Shown here piece by piece: positions 13,633-22,860 of a stretch of 38,989 nt of DNA (within the stretch, counting starts at the first letter, position 1; each line of letters starts with the position of its first letter). A program made the translations under genes and the position numbers. Source of the DNA: a virus; IMG/VR virus record IMGVR_UViG_3300046167_000456, positions 1 to 38,989 of that record. One strand, written 5' to 3'. The notes under the pieces are model-generated. The model was not told where the DNA came from, did no database searches, and was given only the letters and a program-made list of their open reading frames with translations.

Positions 13633-14939
13633 TGACACACAGGTATTGGATACTGGTTACGACCTAGAGAACCTCAAAAAGAAATTCACAGAGCCGTATC
13701 AAAGCAATAGTTGGACTGTCGCTGTGGCGCACAGACGTATGGGGTAAGACTGTGTGTGCTTAGTCAATCAGCTTATACACTCCGCTCTTCAAATGTGAGC
13801 AAGAAAAACCCTCAGTTCGCGTTTATTGCTCCCGACATATAATCAAGCAAAAGCGTTTCGCATTGATTATCCTTGATGAATATACGAGACCGCTTGGGGC
13901 GAAAGTAAACGTTGCTGAACTTCGTGTTGACTTTATGGGTAGGCGCATTAGTCTTTATGGCGCTGACAATCCTGACAGTTTGCGTGGTATTTATCTTGAT
14001 GGGGTTTGTATTGACGAGGTGGCACAAATTCATCCAAACCTATTTACTGAGGTTATAAGACCAGCTCTATCAGATAGAAAAGGATGGGCGCTATTCTTAG
14101 GAACTCCAAAAGGAGCAAACAGCTTTAAAGAGTTAAGAGATTTTGCAGATGATAAAGCTAACGATAATTGGAATCTGTTAGAGTTTAAAGCATCAGAGAC
14201 AGGATTGATTGCAGAAGATGAATTAAAAGATGCAGAAAAGTCAATGGGTATTAATGCTTATAACCAAGAGTATGAATGTTCATTTGACTCACCTATTGTT
14301 GGTTCTTATTATGGTGAGATGATTAAAGACATATCTGGTAGAAATCACATAAGAGACATCCCAACAGAATCAGCTACACAAAAATTTACAGCATGGGATC
14401 TAGGAATTTCTGATAGTACCTCCATTTGGGTCTGCGAGACCATAGGAGGTGAGGTCAGGTTAATGAATTATTATGAAAATCACGGGCAGAGTCTCGACCA
14501 CTATATTGCTTGGTTAGACGAGAATAAGTATCGGGATTATGTCCACATATTACCTCATGATGTACAAGTTAGAGAGCTACAGACAGGCAAGAGTCGTTAT
14601 GAGTTCCTAACGGATGCTGGTCTTAACATAGACATATGCCCTAAACACTCAGTAGAAGATGGTATTTTAGCAGTAAGGAAGATGCTACCCACTACATGGT
14701 TTAACAAAGACACCACTAAGTTTGGTGTTGAGTGCCTTAGGAACTATCGTAGAGTCTTTAACGAGAAGCTTAACGTATACCAAGAGAAACCACTACATGA
14801 TTGGTCATCTCACTGCGCTGATGCTTTCAGATACTTAGCAATGGGTATGGATACATCAGGTAGCATTAAGAGAACTAACTGGGGTAAGCCATATGAAACA
14901 ACCTACGATGGTGAAAGTTATAAATCACAGTATATGTAA
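13625..14939 (+). CDS. Terminase large subunit, N-terminus frameshifted
   Basis: Starts MNDDTQVLDTGY at 13625. Across three frames one can read RPREPQKEIHRAV (the PRxxQ adenine-binding region), WTVAVAHRRMGKTVCA (Walker A, HRRMGKT), NPQFAFIAP and YNQAKAF; at least seven indels between 13660 and 13872 break these apart. From 13863 one intact frame of 358 residues runs on: YLDGVCIDEVAQ (Walker B), FLGTPKGANSF (motif III), TAWDLGISDSTSIWV and HDWSSHCADAFRY (nuclease Asp residues). ATPase-nuclease that packages DNA into the procapsid through the portal. Essential, so the broken N-terminus is almost certainly an assembly artefact. Confidence 0.88.
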
Positions 14940-15021
14940 TTAAATACCCTTTAGATTTAAAAATCAGCCGAATCACTTGATATGACTGCGTTACAAGACA
15001 CTTACAACAAATACCCTAACT

Positions 15022-15050
15022 CCCTTTATTCATAAGGGTTTTGCTGTTTT
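15022..15050 (+). terminator. Rho-independent terminator after terminase
   Basis: CCCTT (15022-15026), loop TATTCAT with partial extra pairing, AAGGG (15034-15038), then TTTTGCTGTTTT. It lies 83 bases after the large-subunit stop and separates it from the small membrane protein and portal. Confidence 0.65.
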
Positions 15051-15132
15051 AAGAGCATATTTTGTCTCATAGAGCGATTAAAAAAACACAGGTGAGGGGT
15101 AGCCCTACCTAAGAATAACAATAGGAGAAACT

Positions 15133-15351
15133 ATGCTAAATACAATCAAATGGATCAGCTCGTTACTTATCATATTAAGCATGATACTAACATCAGCTAA
15201 CATATACCCAGCTAATCTATTCATTGCAGTGATACCTACATTAGGATGGATATACATATCATTTATGTGGAAAGATAAAGCATTAATAGCTATGAACTTT
15301 ACTGCACTTACAATCTATTTACTAGGCATTACTAACTATTTGCACCAATAA
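15133..15351 (+). CDS. Small membrane protein, three predicted segments
   Basis: 72 residues, almost entirely hydrophobic: segments at about 5-24 (IKWISSLLIILSMILTSANI), 26-46 and 52-69, separated by short turns including FMWKDKALI. ATAGGAGA ribosome site. Similar small proteins with a IYPxN..I...GTLGW-like pattern occur in marine phages near RNR and structural genes; I associate this one with DUF6552 with low certainty. Role unknown; a holin function cannot be excluded, although its position before the portal is unusual for lysis genes. Confidence 0.65.
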   Translation: MLNTIKWISSLLIILSMILTSANIYPANLFIAVIPTLGWIYISFMWKDKALIAMNFTALTIYLLGITNYLHQ

Positions 15352-15391
15352 GGTGCATAACAAACAATAACTTAGAGAATAAAACAAAATT

Positions 15392-17527
15392 ATGACTGAA
15401 GAAGAATTAAAAGCGTTACTAGACAGCTATATAGATGACTCACAGAGCGCCTACACTGAGGTTGATGGTGACGTACAGAGAGCTACAGATTATTATCTAG
15501 GCAGACCTTACGGAAACGAGGTTGCTGGTAAATCATCAGTAACTACTCGTGAAGTGGCAGAAGCCGTTGATGGAGCGTTGCCCCAGCTAATCAAGTGTTT
15601 TGCTCAATCAGATATTGTCGAGTTTACTCCTCAGAACGATGGAGATGCTACAGTCGCAGAGAATGTAACAGCCTATGTGAATCATATATGGAATAAAGAC
15701 AACTCAGGTGCGATTATTATGCACAACTGGTTTTGGTCAAGTCTCGTTAACAAAGTGGGAATTGTTAAGGCATTTTGGGATGTTAAAGAGGATGCTAATG
15801 AAGAAGAATACTTTGGACTAAGCCAAGACGAATTAGGTATGCTTATGCAAGAGCCTAGCGTTGAGATAGTAGAACAAGAAGAGATTATGGGTGATCCTAT
15901 CCCGGTAGGTGTAGACCCTATGACTGGTGAGCCTTTAATACAGAATGCGCCAAGCACCTTTAACGTTAAGCTAAAGAAAACAGTAGATGCAAGTAGGGTT
16001 AAGATAGAGAACGTCAGCAGTGCTGAGTTTATGATAGACAGACATGCAGACACAATAGATGATGCAAGGTTTGTTGCAGAAAGAAAGATGATGACAAGGT
16101 CAGACTTAGTTGCTATGGGTTACGATAAAGATATAGTAGCAGAGCTATCAACAGATGATGACGTAGGCTTAGGTGAAGATGGCTATGAGTTCAATCCTCT
16201 TAACGATGTTAATAACACAGACCCTAGCCAAGACTTAATCGCTTACTATGAATGTTACATAGATATAGGTGATGAAGATGGTTTAGCTAAGAAGCACAGA
16301 ATATGTTACGCAAGTAAGACAATACTAAGTGATGAAGAGATAGACTATGTACCATTCTACTCATTGTGTCCTTTCCCAATACCTCATACATTCTATGGTC
16401 AGTCTATGGCTGATAGAACAATGGAACTACAATTCATTAAGTCAACCATAACCCGACAAATGCTTGATAACCTTTACTTAACGAATAACAGTAGAGTTGG
16501 TGCAGTAGAAGGTCAAGTAAACTTGGATGACTTACTTAACTCAACTGCTGGTGGCATTATCAGGATGAAGAATCCTAATGCTATTGTGCCTATGCAAGTA
16601 CCTTCTAGTGCCGGTCAATCATTTCCTATGTTGGAATACTTAGATCAAGTACAAGCTAAGAGAACAGGTGTGAGTGATATGAATCAAGGCTTAGATGCTA
16701 ATGTCTTGCAGAATGTATCAGCTACAGCAGTTGCAACAATGACTGCACAGTCACAAGGTAAGTTAGAGCTGATAGCTCGTATCTTTGCAGACACAGGCGT
16801 GAAGAGCTTAATGCAAGGTATATTACATTTGGTATGTAAGTACCAAGACCAACCTCGTGCAATGGCTATCAATGGTAAGCCTATGAACATAGATCCTAGA
16901 GAGTGGGACAATCTTTACAATGTCAATATCAATGTTGGGCTAGGTAATGGCACAGCTAATGAGAAGATTGCTATGCTACAAATGATAATGGGCAAACAAG
17001 AACAAGTATTACAACAGTATGGTTTAGCTAATCCATTAGTAGACATCAAGCAGTACAGACAAACGTTAGGTAAGTTCATTAACGCATCAGGTTACAAAGA
17101 TGATGCACAATTCATTAAAGAGATTGATGAAGCTGGTATGGCTCAAGTCATGCAAGCAGATGCAGAAGCAGACAAGACTCCACCGGAGGTAAAAGCATCA
17201 CAAGAGATTGCTAAGGCAGAGATAGCTAAGGCACAGATGAAACAACAAACAGATGCACAAGCACAGCAGTTGAAGATGCAAGAGCTACAGTTTAAAGTAC
17301 AGATGGAACAACAAGAGCTAGCATTGCAACAGAAGCAACAAGAGCTAGATAGTGCTAAAGAGTTACTCAAGATACAACAAGAAAGAGCTAAGTTAGAAGC
17401 TGATGTAATGTTACATTCTGCTGAGATAGCACAGAAAGCACAGGCTAATGATGACAAGAACACAACTGATGACCTTAAATCTATGATACAAGCTGTAGAT
17501 AAGATAGCTAACATTAGTAATGTCTAG
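15392..17527 (+). CDS. Portal protein (P22-like size class)
   Basis: 711 residues. YTEVDGDVQRATDYYLGRPYG and SSVTTREVAEAVDGALPQLI at the N-terminus, FWDVKEDANEEEYFG, then CPFPIPHTFYGQSMADRTME and LDNLYLTNNSRVGAVEGQVN in the middle are typical of the large podovirus portals that form the 12-fold DNA gate. Residues ~600-700 are a Gln/Lys/Ala/Glu-rich coiled coil (QAQQLKMQELQFKVQMEQQ), matching the long C-terminal barrel of P22-type portals. The ribosome site is weak (TTAGAGAAT). The next gene begins 8 bases before its stop. Confidence 0.88.
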   Translation: MTEEELKALLDSYIDDSQSAYTEVDGDVQRATDYYLGRPYGNEVAGKSSVTTREVAEAVDGALPQLIKCFAQSDIVEFTPQNDGDATVAENVTAYVNHIWNKDNSGAIIMHNWFWSSLVNKVGIVKAFWDVKEDANEEEYFGLSQDELGMLMQEPSVEIVEQEEIMGDPIPVGVDPMTGEPLIQNAPSTFNVKLKKTVDASRVKIENVSSAEFMIDRHADTIDDARFVAERKMMTRSDLVAMGYDKDIVAELSTDDDVGLGEDGYEFNPLNDVNNTDPSQDLIAYYECYIDIGDEDGLAKKHRICYASKTILSDEEIDYVPFYSLCPFPIPHTFYGQSMADRTMELQFIKSTITRQMLDNLYLTNNSRVGAVEGQVNLDDLLNSTAGGIIRMKNPNAIVPMQVPSSAGQSFPMLEYLDQVQAKRTGVSDMNQGLDANVLQNVSATAVATMTAQSQGKLELIARIFADTGVKSLMQGILHLVCKYQDQPRAMAINGKPMNIDPREWDNLYNVNINVGLGNGTANEKIAMLQMIMGKQEQVLQQYGLANPLVDIKQYRQTLGKFINASGYKDDAQFIKEIDEAGMAQVMQADAEADKTPPEVKASQEIAKAEIAKAQMKQQTDAQAQQLKMQELQFKVQMEQQELALQQKQQELDSAKELLKIQQERAKLEADVMLHSAEIAQKAQANDDKNTTDDLKSMIQAVDKIANISNV

Positions 17528-19085
17528 GAGAGTTATAGCAGAGAGTGTATCTGATGGTGTTACTGACTTAATTAAGTATTTTAACAAGCCAGCAAGATCG
17601 GTAGGTGAATCAGCTTATGTACCTAACGTACAATCAGGCAATGAGTTATTTGTACAGCATAATCTAAGAGAAGGGTCATTAGAAGATATTGCAAGAAGAG
17701 GTGGTTTACCAGTACCTTCTATTGCTATTAATAAATTAAACCAACCATTACAAGGCTTTGGTGATATTAGATTAATAGGAGATAAAGGACTCATCTCTCC
17801 TAGTGGTAATACCCATGCGTATAAGTCAGATGCTTATACAACAAGAGTTCCTGAAGTTGCTCCAGTTGAAAGTAATTACATTAACGAGCTATCAGACATA
17901 CTTAAACCTTACAGCTCACCTTACTCTAATGGTAATGATGTACAAAGAATCATAGACAACGGAATAGATAGTAATGGTTATTGGTTAGACAAACCATTGA
18001 TGAGACAAAAGCTATTAGTTGATAGTGGTAAGATTAAAACAGCAACAGACTTTGATAGATCCTTATCAGGTAAAAGTGTTGATGAGTTAATACAAATGGC
18101 TGATGCTCAAGGTATTGATGTAGGTAGATTTAAAGAGATACAATCACAAGGTAAGAATACATCAAGAGGTTTGGATGTAGAGTTAAAAGAATCTATATAC
18201 AACAAACAAGTAGATGAAGCTTATGATGGTTTAGATAGTAAAGCTAAAGAAGGGTTTTACGATAGCATAGAAAAAGAATTAACTGCTAATGGTGCTGATA
18301 TGTCAAAGAAGTTTTTTAATGGATACACACCATCAGGAAATAGAAAGTACAAAGATGACACATTAGAAAACCTTGTAAGAAACATGAAAGCAAATAAAGG
18401 TGCTGGTGAAGAAAGTGCTGGGTCTAGTGGTTTAGGTTCTTTAAGGGCAAGACTAACTTCTAAGTTTAAAAACTTAAATGAAATTAAAAGCTCAAGAAAT
18501 AGGATTGTAAGTCCTGATGATTTTAAAGTAGCTAAAGATAACATGGGAAATAAGTTACAAAAACTAGGTGAAGACTTTGCTAACATGCAAAAGCAAGGAA
18601 ACAATGAGTATCCTTACAACCTTCACGCACAAGAAAGGTTTGAAAGTTATCTAGTTGATGTTGCACAAGGTAAAGATGCTTCTGATTATGCAGAGTTTAT
18701 TGCTGATGCTGACGTTACTGGACTTAATAAGAGAATTAAAGAGTTTGCTGGTGAGTTAAGTGATATGCCTACAGAATATTTTGAGGTAAAGCCACAAAGA
18801 GCTGTTGGTTTAGATGAATTTAAAGGTGCTATTGTTGACCATAACACATCAGATAGAGCAATAGAGATATTAGAGCAGTCTGGGTTAAAAGTACATAGAC
18901 TACCTAAAGGACAAGATGGCAGTAGTTTAAAATCAGATGAATACAACAAGCAAATTGGCGGTTTATTACAAGAACATTTTAGTGATTTATTGTTTAACGA
19001 AAAAAGAAGAGGATTAATTGATGGTATGCCTGTCAACAATAAACAAACAAGAGGTAAGTTTGGAATGGGTTTACTAAATGAGTAG
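17520..19085 (+). CDS. Virion-associated candidate effector 1
   Basis: 521 residues. N-terminus MSRRVIAESVSDGVTDL shares the M-(S/N)-RR-x-(I/L)-A-(E/D) motif with the next two genes. The middle is low-complexity and charged (Lys/Asp/Ser rich), suggestive of a flexible, ejectable protein. The C-terminal part, about residues 355-470, reads YNLHAQERFESYLVDVAQGK, then EYFEVKPQRAVGLDEFKGAI and EILEQSGLKVHRL, a module I associate with large polyvalent phage and mobile-element proteins, with no assigned activity. It overlaps the portal gene by 8 bases and the next gene by 8. Function not established. Confidence 0.6.
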   Translation: MSRRVIAESVSDGVTDLIKYFNKPARSVGESAYVPNVQSGNELFVQHNLREGSLEDIARRGGLPVPSIAINKLNQPLQGFGDIRLIGDKGLISPSGNTHAYKSDAYTTRVPEVAPVESNYINELSDILKPYSSPYSNGNDVQRIIDNGIDSNGYWLDKPLMRQKLLVDSGKIKTATDFDRSLSGKSVDELIQMADAQGIDVGRFKEIQSQGKNTSRGLDVELKESIYNKQVDEAYDGLDSKAKEGFYDSIEKELTANGADMSKKFFNGYTPSGNRKYKDDTLENLVRNMKANKGAGEESAGSSGLGSLRARLTSKFKNLNEIKSSRNRIVSPDDFKVAKDNMGNKLQKLGEDFANMQKQGNNEYPYNLHAQERFESYLVDVAQGKDASDYAEFIADADVTGLNKRIKEFAGELSDMPTEYFEVKPQRAVGLDEFKGAIVDHNTSDRAIEILEQSGLKVHRLPKGQDGSSLKSDEYNKQIGGLLQEHFSDLLFNEKRRGLIDGMPVNNKQTRGKFGMGLLNE

Positions 19086-20178
19086 GAGACAGATAGCAGA
19101 TCAAGTAGGTGATATGTTTGCTGATTGGTTTCGTAAAGATAAGGAAGCACAGACAGAAGCAGTTAAACGTTTAGGTTTACCTAAGAACAATACTGCTAAA
19201 GACAGAGCTAAAGCTATGGGATTCAGTGATGAGACTTACTATCATGGAACATCAGAAGACTTTAATGAGTTTAATGATGTTACTACATATGTATCACCTA
19301 GTCCTGATATAGCAACTGACTTTGCATTTATGGATAACGCTGGTGGTTACGCATTAGATGGCGCTGAATTAACAGAAGATATGTTATATAGAGGTCATGG
19401 TCGTCAATATTCTCAACCCAACATTATGCCTTTAAAAGTAAGAGTAAATGATACATTTGATTACACTAATCCAAATCATATAGATGAGATATCTCCTAGA
19501 GTAGGTGATGCCCCAATAGAAAGAATTGAAGGTGGGAATTACGAGGATATAGAAGATGCCATACCTGAGATAGCAAGAAAAGATTTTGACTCTATTAGGG
19601 TTAATGAAAGCCAAAAAGCTGGATTTGATTCTACTATTGATAACTTAGGTTTGTTTAATCCTAATGGTAATATTAGAAGTCCATTCGCACACTTTAATCC
19701 TAAGTATGCTGGGGTAGGCGCTGGAGCAGTAATGTCTGGCAACCTAATGGCTGATGAGTTAGACCTAGAATACAAAGGACAAGATCCAAGCACATGGGAT
19801 TCTCTAATGAATACTATTGGTGGTGTTAATCAAAAACAAGCACAAGCTTATGGTGATACAGGTGCTGGAACAATGGGTGGCACAGCTGGTTTAGCTGGTA
19901 TGCTAGCAACAGACCCAGCAGTAATGGCTGAGGTAATTGGCACTGTTGGATTAAAAGGTATTGGTGCAGTTTCTCCATACATAAAAGGATTTGGTTTAGG
20001 TTTGTTGTTAGATGCTAAGGAAATGGGCAATGGCGAAATACCAAACTTCGAAGAAAGATTATTTGCTGGTGAATTTGATGGTGAAAAGACATTTGATGGC
20101 TCTGGTAATCTAATACCAGCAACAGCATCTCCTAAGTATTCAGATGAAGACTTTATTAAAAAACTAGAAGGAAGGTAA
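19078..20178 (+). CDS. Candidate virion-borne ADP-ribosyltransferase
   Basis: 366 residues. Same N-terminal motif (MSRRQIADQVGDMFADWF). Residues ~53-211 look like an ADP-ribosyltransferase fold: YYHGTSEDFNEFND (NAD-binding His56), YVSPSPDIATDFAFMD, then MPLKVRVNDTFDY, FDSIRVNESQKAG and GLFNPNGNIRSPFAHFNPKY, the closing motif common in phage ART domains. From ~215 on it is Gly/Ala-rich and hydrophobic (GAGTMGGTAGLAGMLATDP), possibly membrane-interacting, which fits a protein passing through or into the cell envelope. Likely packaged and injected to modify host targets, by analogy with T4 Alt; the target is unknown. I could not identify the catalytic Glu. Confidence 0.65.
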   Translation: MSRRQIADQVGDMFADWFRKDKEAQTEAVKRLGLPKNNTAKDRAKAMGFSDETYYHGTSEDFNEFNDVTTYVSPSPDIATDFAFMDNAGGYALDGAELTEDMLYRGHGRQYSQPNIMPLKVRVNDTFDYTNPNHIDEISPRVGDAPIERIEGGNYEDIEDAIPEIARKDFDSIRVNESQKAGFDSTIDNLGLFNPNGNIRSPFAHFNPKYAGVGAGAVMSGNLMADELDLEYKGQDPSTWDSLMNTIGGVNQKQAQAYGDTGAGTMGGTAGLAGMLATDPAVMAEVIGTVGLKGIGAVSPYIKGFGLGLLLDAKEMGNGEIPNFEERLFAGEFDGEKTFDGSGNLIPATASPKYSDEDFIKKLEGR

Positions 20179-22409
20179 TGAATAGAAGAGTATTAGCAGA
20201 GGAGTTAGCAGATTGGATAAGCTCTTTTACAAGCAAGCCATCTAAAGGTGGTTTAGATGAGTTACTATTAAAACCACAAGTACCATTACAACATGGTGAT
20301 AGCGTTGCTATTGGTGGAAGTCCAATACCTTTACGTTCAGCAGATAACTATACATACAAAGGTGATTCAGTTGCTAACGAGGGTTTAAAGATTACTGAAG
20401 ATGGTATCTTTCATAACAGACCAAGCATACTAGATGAATACACTGGTGACTTTGATAAGAGTGCATGGCAATTTTTAGAAGAAACTGGAGACACTGGCTC
20501 AGGTAAGTTAAATGCAAATAGAAAAGTAAATCCAGATATGGGAAGAACATATGATGGCTCAGAGCTTCCTATGTCATTAGACCCAGATGCTGTTAAATTA
20601 TCTCCTAATGGACAAACAACACCAATAGCACCAGTAACAGAGCAAGATGTAGTGTTAGATGCCGGCAATAACTTTGTTAACCAACCAGCAGAAGGATTAA
20701 ACTCTGTTGCAATTAAGAATATGCCAGAAGATACTGCTGGATTACTTACACAAGGCGATTCACCATTAGCTAGCATGATAGAAGATTCATCTAGCATAGG
20801 CACAGCAACAAGAGAAAGACTATTTAAACTTCCTCAACGAGTTAAAGATGAGATGATGGAAGCGCCAGACAAAGAAAGCATGATAGCTATACTAAGAAAG
20901 TATCACACAGGTAACAATAACTCTGTGTTAACTAAGAATGACATCAACGGGTTAAGTAGAGAGAATTTAAGCCTAACAGATAACACTGATAGAGCGGTAG
21001 CCAACGCTAACAAAAGCGATACACACTTTACACAATCAGTATCAGGTGCTGATGAAGTGCCATTGGCTGATGTTGTGATGAAAGATATAGGCACAGGCTT
21101 TACAGATGCAGATGCTATTGCAGATGCCAAAGCAATTAAGAATCTATATTACAATAAACAGAAGTCTCCTGATGATGTTCTTAACGCTCTTACAAGAAAG
21201 TTAACAGACATACAAGCAAAGCCTACAACAATAGAGAATAAGAAGCTAATAGAGTCTATTCAGTTTGCAATGAAAGATATTGTAGATAATAGTTATCGTG
21301 GTGTGTATCAAACAAGCAACTCTCCATTAAGTAAGACACCAAAGCAATCATTAAATAGAATTGGACGTGAGATTACAGAAGGTGTTGACAACAAGATAGT
21401 TAACCTACAGAAATATGACACTGAAGAGCAGTTATTTAAAGAATTAGAAGGTGGAACAACACCTAAGAATCTTGATGAAATAGAAGATGGCATGACATTT
21501 GATGGATCTGGTAACGGATTAGGCAAAGAATACACAGACTCTATTACAGACATACTGGATGAGTTAAAGAATAGAAAGCTAGACCCTAAGAAGAAGTCAA
21601 CACCTAAAGTTAACAAGAGAGTTAAGAGAAGTAGGTTAAACTCTAAAGAAGAAGAAGAGTTAATGCCGTGGTTACAAGACTTTCCTGACTATGGGAGAGG
21701 TAGAATCACCAAAAAAAAAGACTTATTTGATGAATTAGAAGCACCTAGCATATCGTCCCCTACAACTGTAACTAAAAACACAGATAGTTTATTAGATGCT
21801 AAAGCAACAGCTAATGAAATTTCAGATGATTATTACCAAGTATTAAATGATGCTGTAGTTGGTTTTGAAAATAAAATGCCACGCTCACAAATGGCAAAAC
21901 AAGAATACGCAGTAAGGAAATTGTTTGAAAAAGAGGGTATTCCATATAACCCTGATGCACAGTATTTTATGTCAACACATATGCACGATATGGCAAAGAA
22001 TGATGGAGGGTTAGGTAAATACCTAGTTTCTACTAACGATAAAGGAATACCATTAGCTTCTGCTGAAACTCAAATATACAAAGAAGGTAAAAGAACTAGA
22101 TTTCCTAGAAGAAAAGAAAAGGTAGTTCGTACAGACCCAGCTATCTATATACCTAGTATTGGTAGCCATAACACCACAGCAACAGATGATATTATTGAGC
22201 AAGCTAAACAATTAGCAAAAGACAATAACATAAAGCATATTGTTATGGAAGATGTTACAAGCGAAGGTGCAGTAAACGCATTTAAGAAAAGAGGTTTTAT
22301 AGACAGTAAAAAAGGTTTCTTTGAGGGAGAGCCACTATCTTCTCCTTTAGAATGGAGAAATCAAAAAGCTGGAGATTCAACAATAAATTTAGTTCTTGAA
22401 GTAAATTAA
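20178..22409 (+). CDS. Candidate virion-borne GNAT-like acetyltransferase
   Basis: 743 residues. Begins MNRRVLAEELADWISSF, the third copy of the shared N-terminal motif. Residues ~40-530 are low in hydrophobic content, Asn/Asp/Lys rich, with no recognised fold. From ~540 to the end: VRKLFEKEGIPYNPDAQYF, GLGKYLVSTNDKGIPLASAE, then DPAIYIPSIGSHNTTATDD, AKQLAKDNNIKHIVMEDV and AFKKRGFIDSKKGFFEG; the last pieces match the GNAT ending (lAkdngik.i.lev...A..fYkkrGF). It shares TFDGSGN with the preceding protein. Probably injected with DNA to acetylate a host component; activity is inferred only from the C-terminal pattern. Confidence 0.55.
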   Translation: MNRRVLAEELADWISSFTSKPSKGGLDELLLKPQVPLQHGDSVAIGGSPIPLRSADNYTYKGDSVANEGLKITEDGIFHNRPSILDEYTGDFDKSAWQFLEETGDTGSGKLNANRKVNPDMGRTYDGSELPMSLDPDAVKLSPNGQTTPIAPVTEQDVVLDAGNNFVNQPAEGLNSVAIKNMPEDTAGLLTQGDSPLASMIEDSSSIGTATRERLFKLPQRVKDEMMEAPDKESMIAILRKYHTGNNNSVLTKNDINGLSRENLSLTDNTDRAVANANKSDTHFTQSVSGADEVPLADVVMKDIGTGFTDADAIADAKAIKNLYYNKQKSPDDVLNALTRKLTDIQAKPTTIENKKLIESIQFAMKDIVDNSYRGVYQTSNSPLSKTPKQSLNRIGREITEGVDNKIVNLQKYDTEEQLFKELEGGTTPKNLDEIEDGMTFDGSGNGLGKEYTDSITDILDELKNRKLDPKKKSTPKVNKRVKRSRLNSKEEEELMPWLQDFPDYGRGRITKKKDLFDELEAPSISSPTTVTKNTDSLLDAKATANEISDDYYQVLNDAVVGFENKMPRSQMAKQEYAVRKLFEKEGIPYNPDAQYFMSTHMHDMAKNDGGLGKYLVSTNDKGIPLASAETQIYKEGKRTRFPRRKEKVVRTDPAIYIPSIGSHNTTATDDIIEQAKQLAKDNNIKHIVMEDVTSEGAVNAFKKRGFIDSKKGFFEGEPLSSPLEWRNQKAGDSTINLVLEVN

Positions 22410-22417
22410 GGATCAAT

Positions 22418-22645
22418 ATGATTAAATCAAGCGCAATAGCTAATATTCTTAACGATGATAGCTTTATAGAAGCAATGGAAGAGCTAAAACAAATGCACAT
22501 TCAAATGATTTGTAATAGCGAAGCAGATGAAAAAGAAGTAAGAGAGATAGCTTATATGAGAATAACAACTATCAATGAAATACTCTCACATTTAGAATCT
22601 ATTGCATCAGATGAAAAAATAGATAAGAAAAGATGGAAAATATAG
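22418..22645 (+). CDS. Small helical protein, 75 aa
   Basis: MIKSSAIANILNDDSFIEAM, EELKQMHIQMICNSEADEKE, VREIAYMRITTINEILSHLE: entirely helical and charged, similar in size and charge pattern to short coiled-coil proteins encoded next to portal and scaffold genes. Eight bases after the preceding gene with AAGGATC. May be a head-assembly accessory; not recognised. Confidence 0.65.
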   Translation: MIKSSAIANILNDDSFIEAMEELKQMHIQMICNSEADEKEVREIAYMRITTINEILSHLESIASDEKIDKKRWKI

Positions 22646-22701
22646 GCACTTTATATCAAACCTATGTCTTACTATCAATTACAAATTTAAATCGCATGGT
22701 G

Positions 22702-22843
22702 GATTGCTTAAAAAGTAATCAACTGTAACCCAACAAACACAAGGCTCTCAAGAGTGCTAAAAAGCAAAAAGTGCTAAAAACACATCTTAGAGCATATTTA
22801 GAACAATTAGGGAAACCCCTAAAACGAGCTATCGTTAAATAGC
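22702..22843 (+). promoter_or_regulatory. Hairpin-rich leader of the capsid operon
   Basis: Within the 215-base gap before the scaffold gene: GATTGCTT/AAGTAATC (22702-22720), TTAGGG/CCCTAA (22807-22822) and GCTAT/ATAGC (22828-22843) can each fold, and GTGCTAAAAA is repeated at 22754 and 22771. None has a terminator T-run. Likely a promoter and structured 5' UTR for the abundant capsid mRNA, but no clear -35/-10 pair was found. Confidence 0.5.
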
Positions 22844-22860
22844 AATTATAAGGAAGAATT

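Noticed and set aside
13373-13872. Terminase genes as true pseudogenes of a defective prophage
   Set aside because: The rest of the genome is tightly organised and intact, motifs are kept in all frames and there is no integrase or host DNA; sequence error is simpler.
17143-17514. 123-residue Cys/Ser-rich open frame on the minus strand
   Set aside because: Antisense shadow of the Gln/Lys-rich coiled coil of the portal; composition is an artefact.
21048-21057. CTGATGA in the third cassette gene as a second hammerhead core
   Set aside because: No GAAA partner and no flanking complementary stems; part of a codon run (Ala-Asp-Glu).
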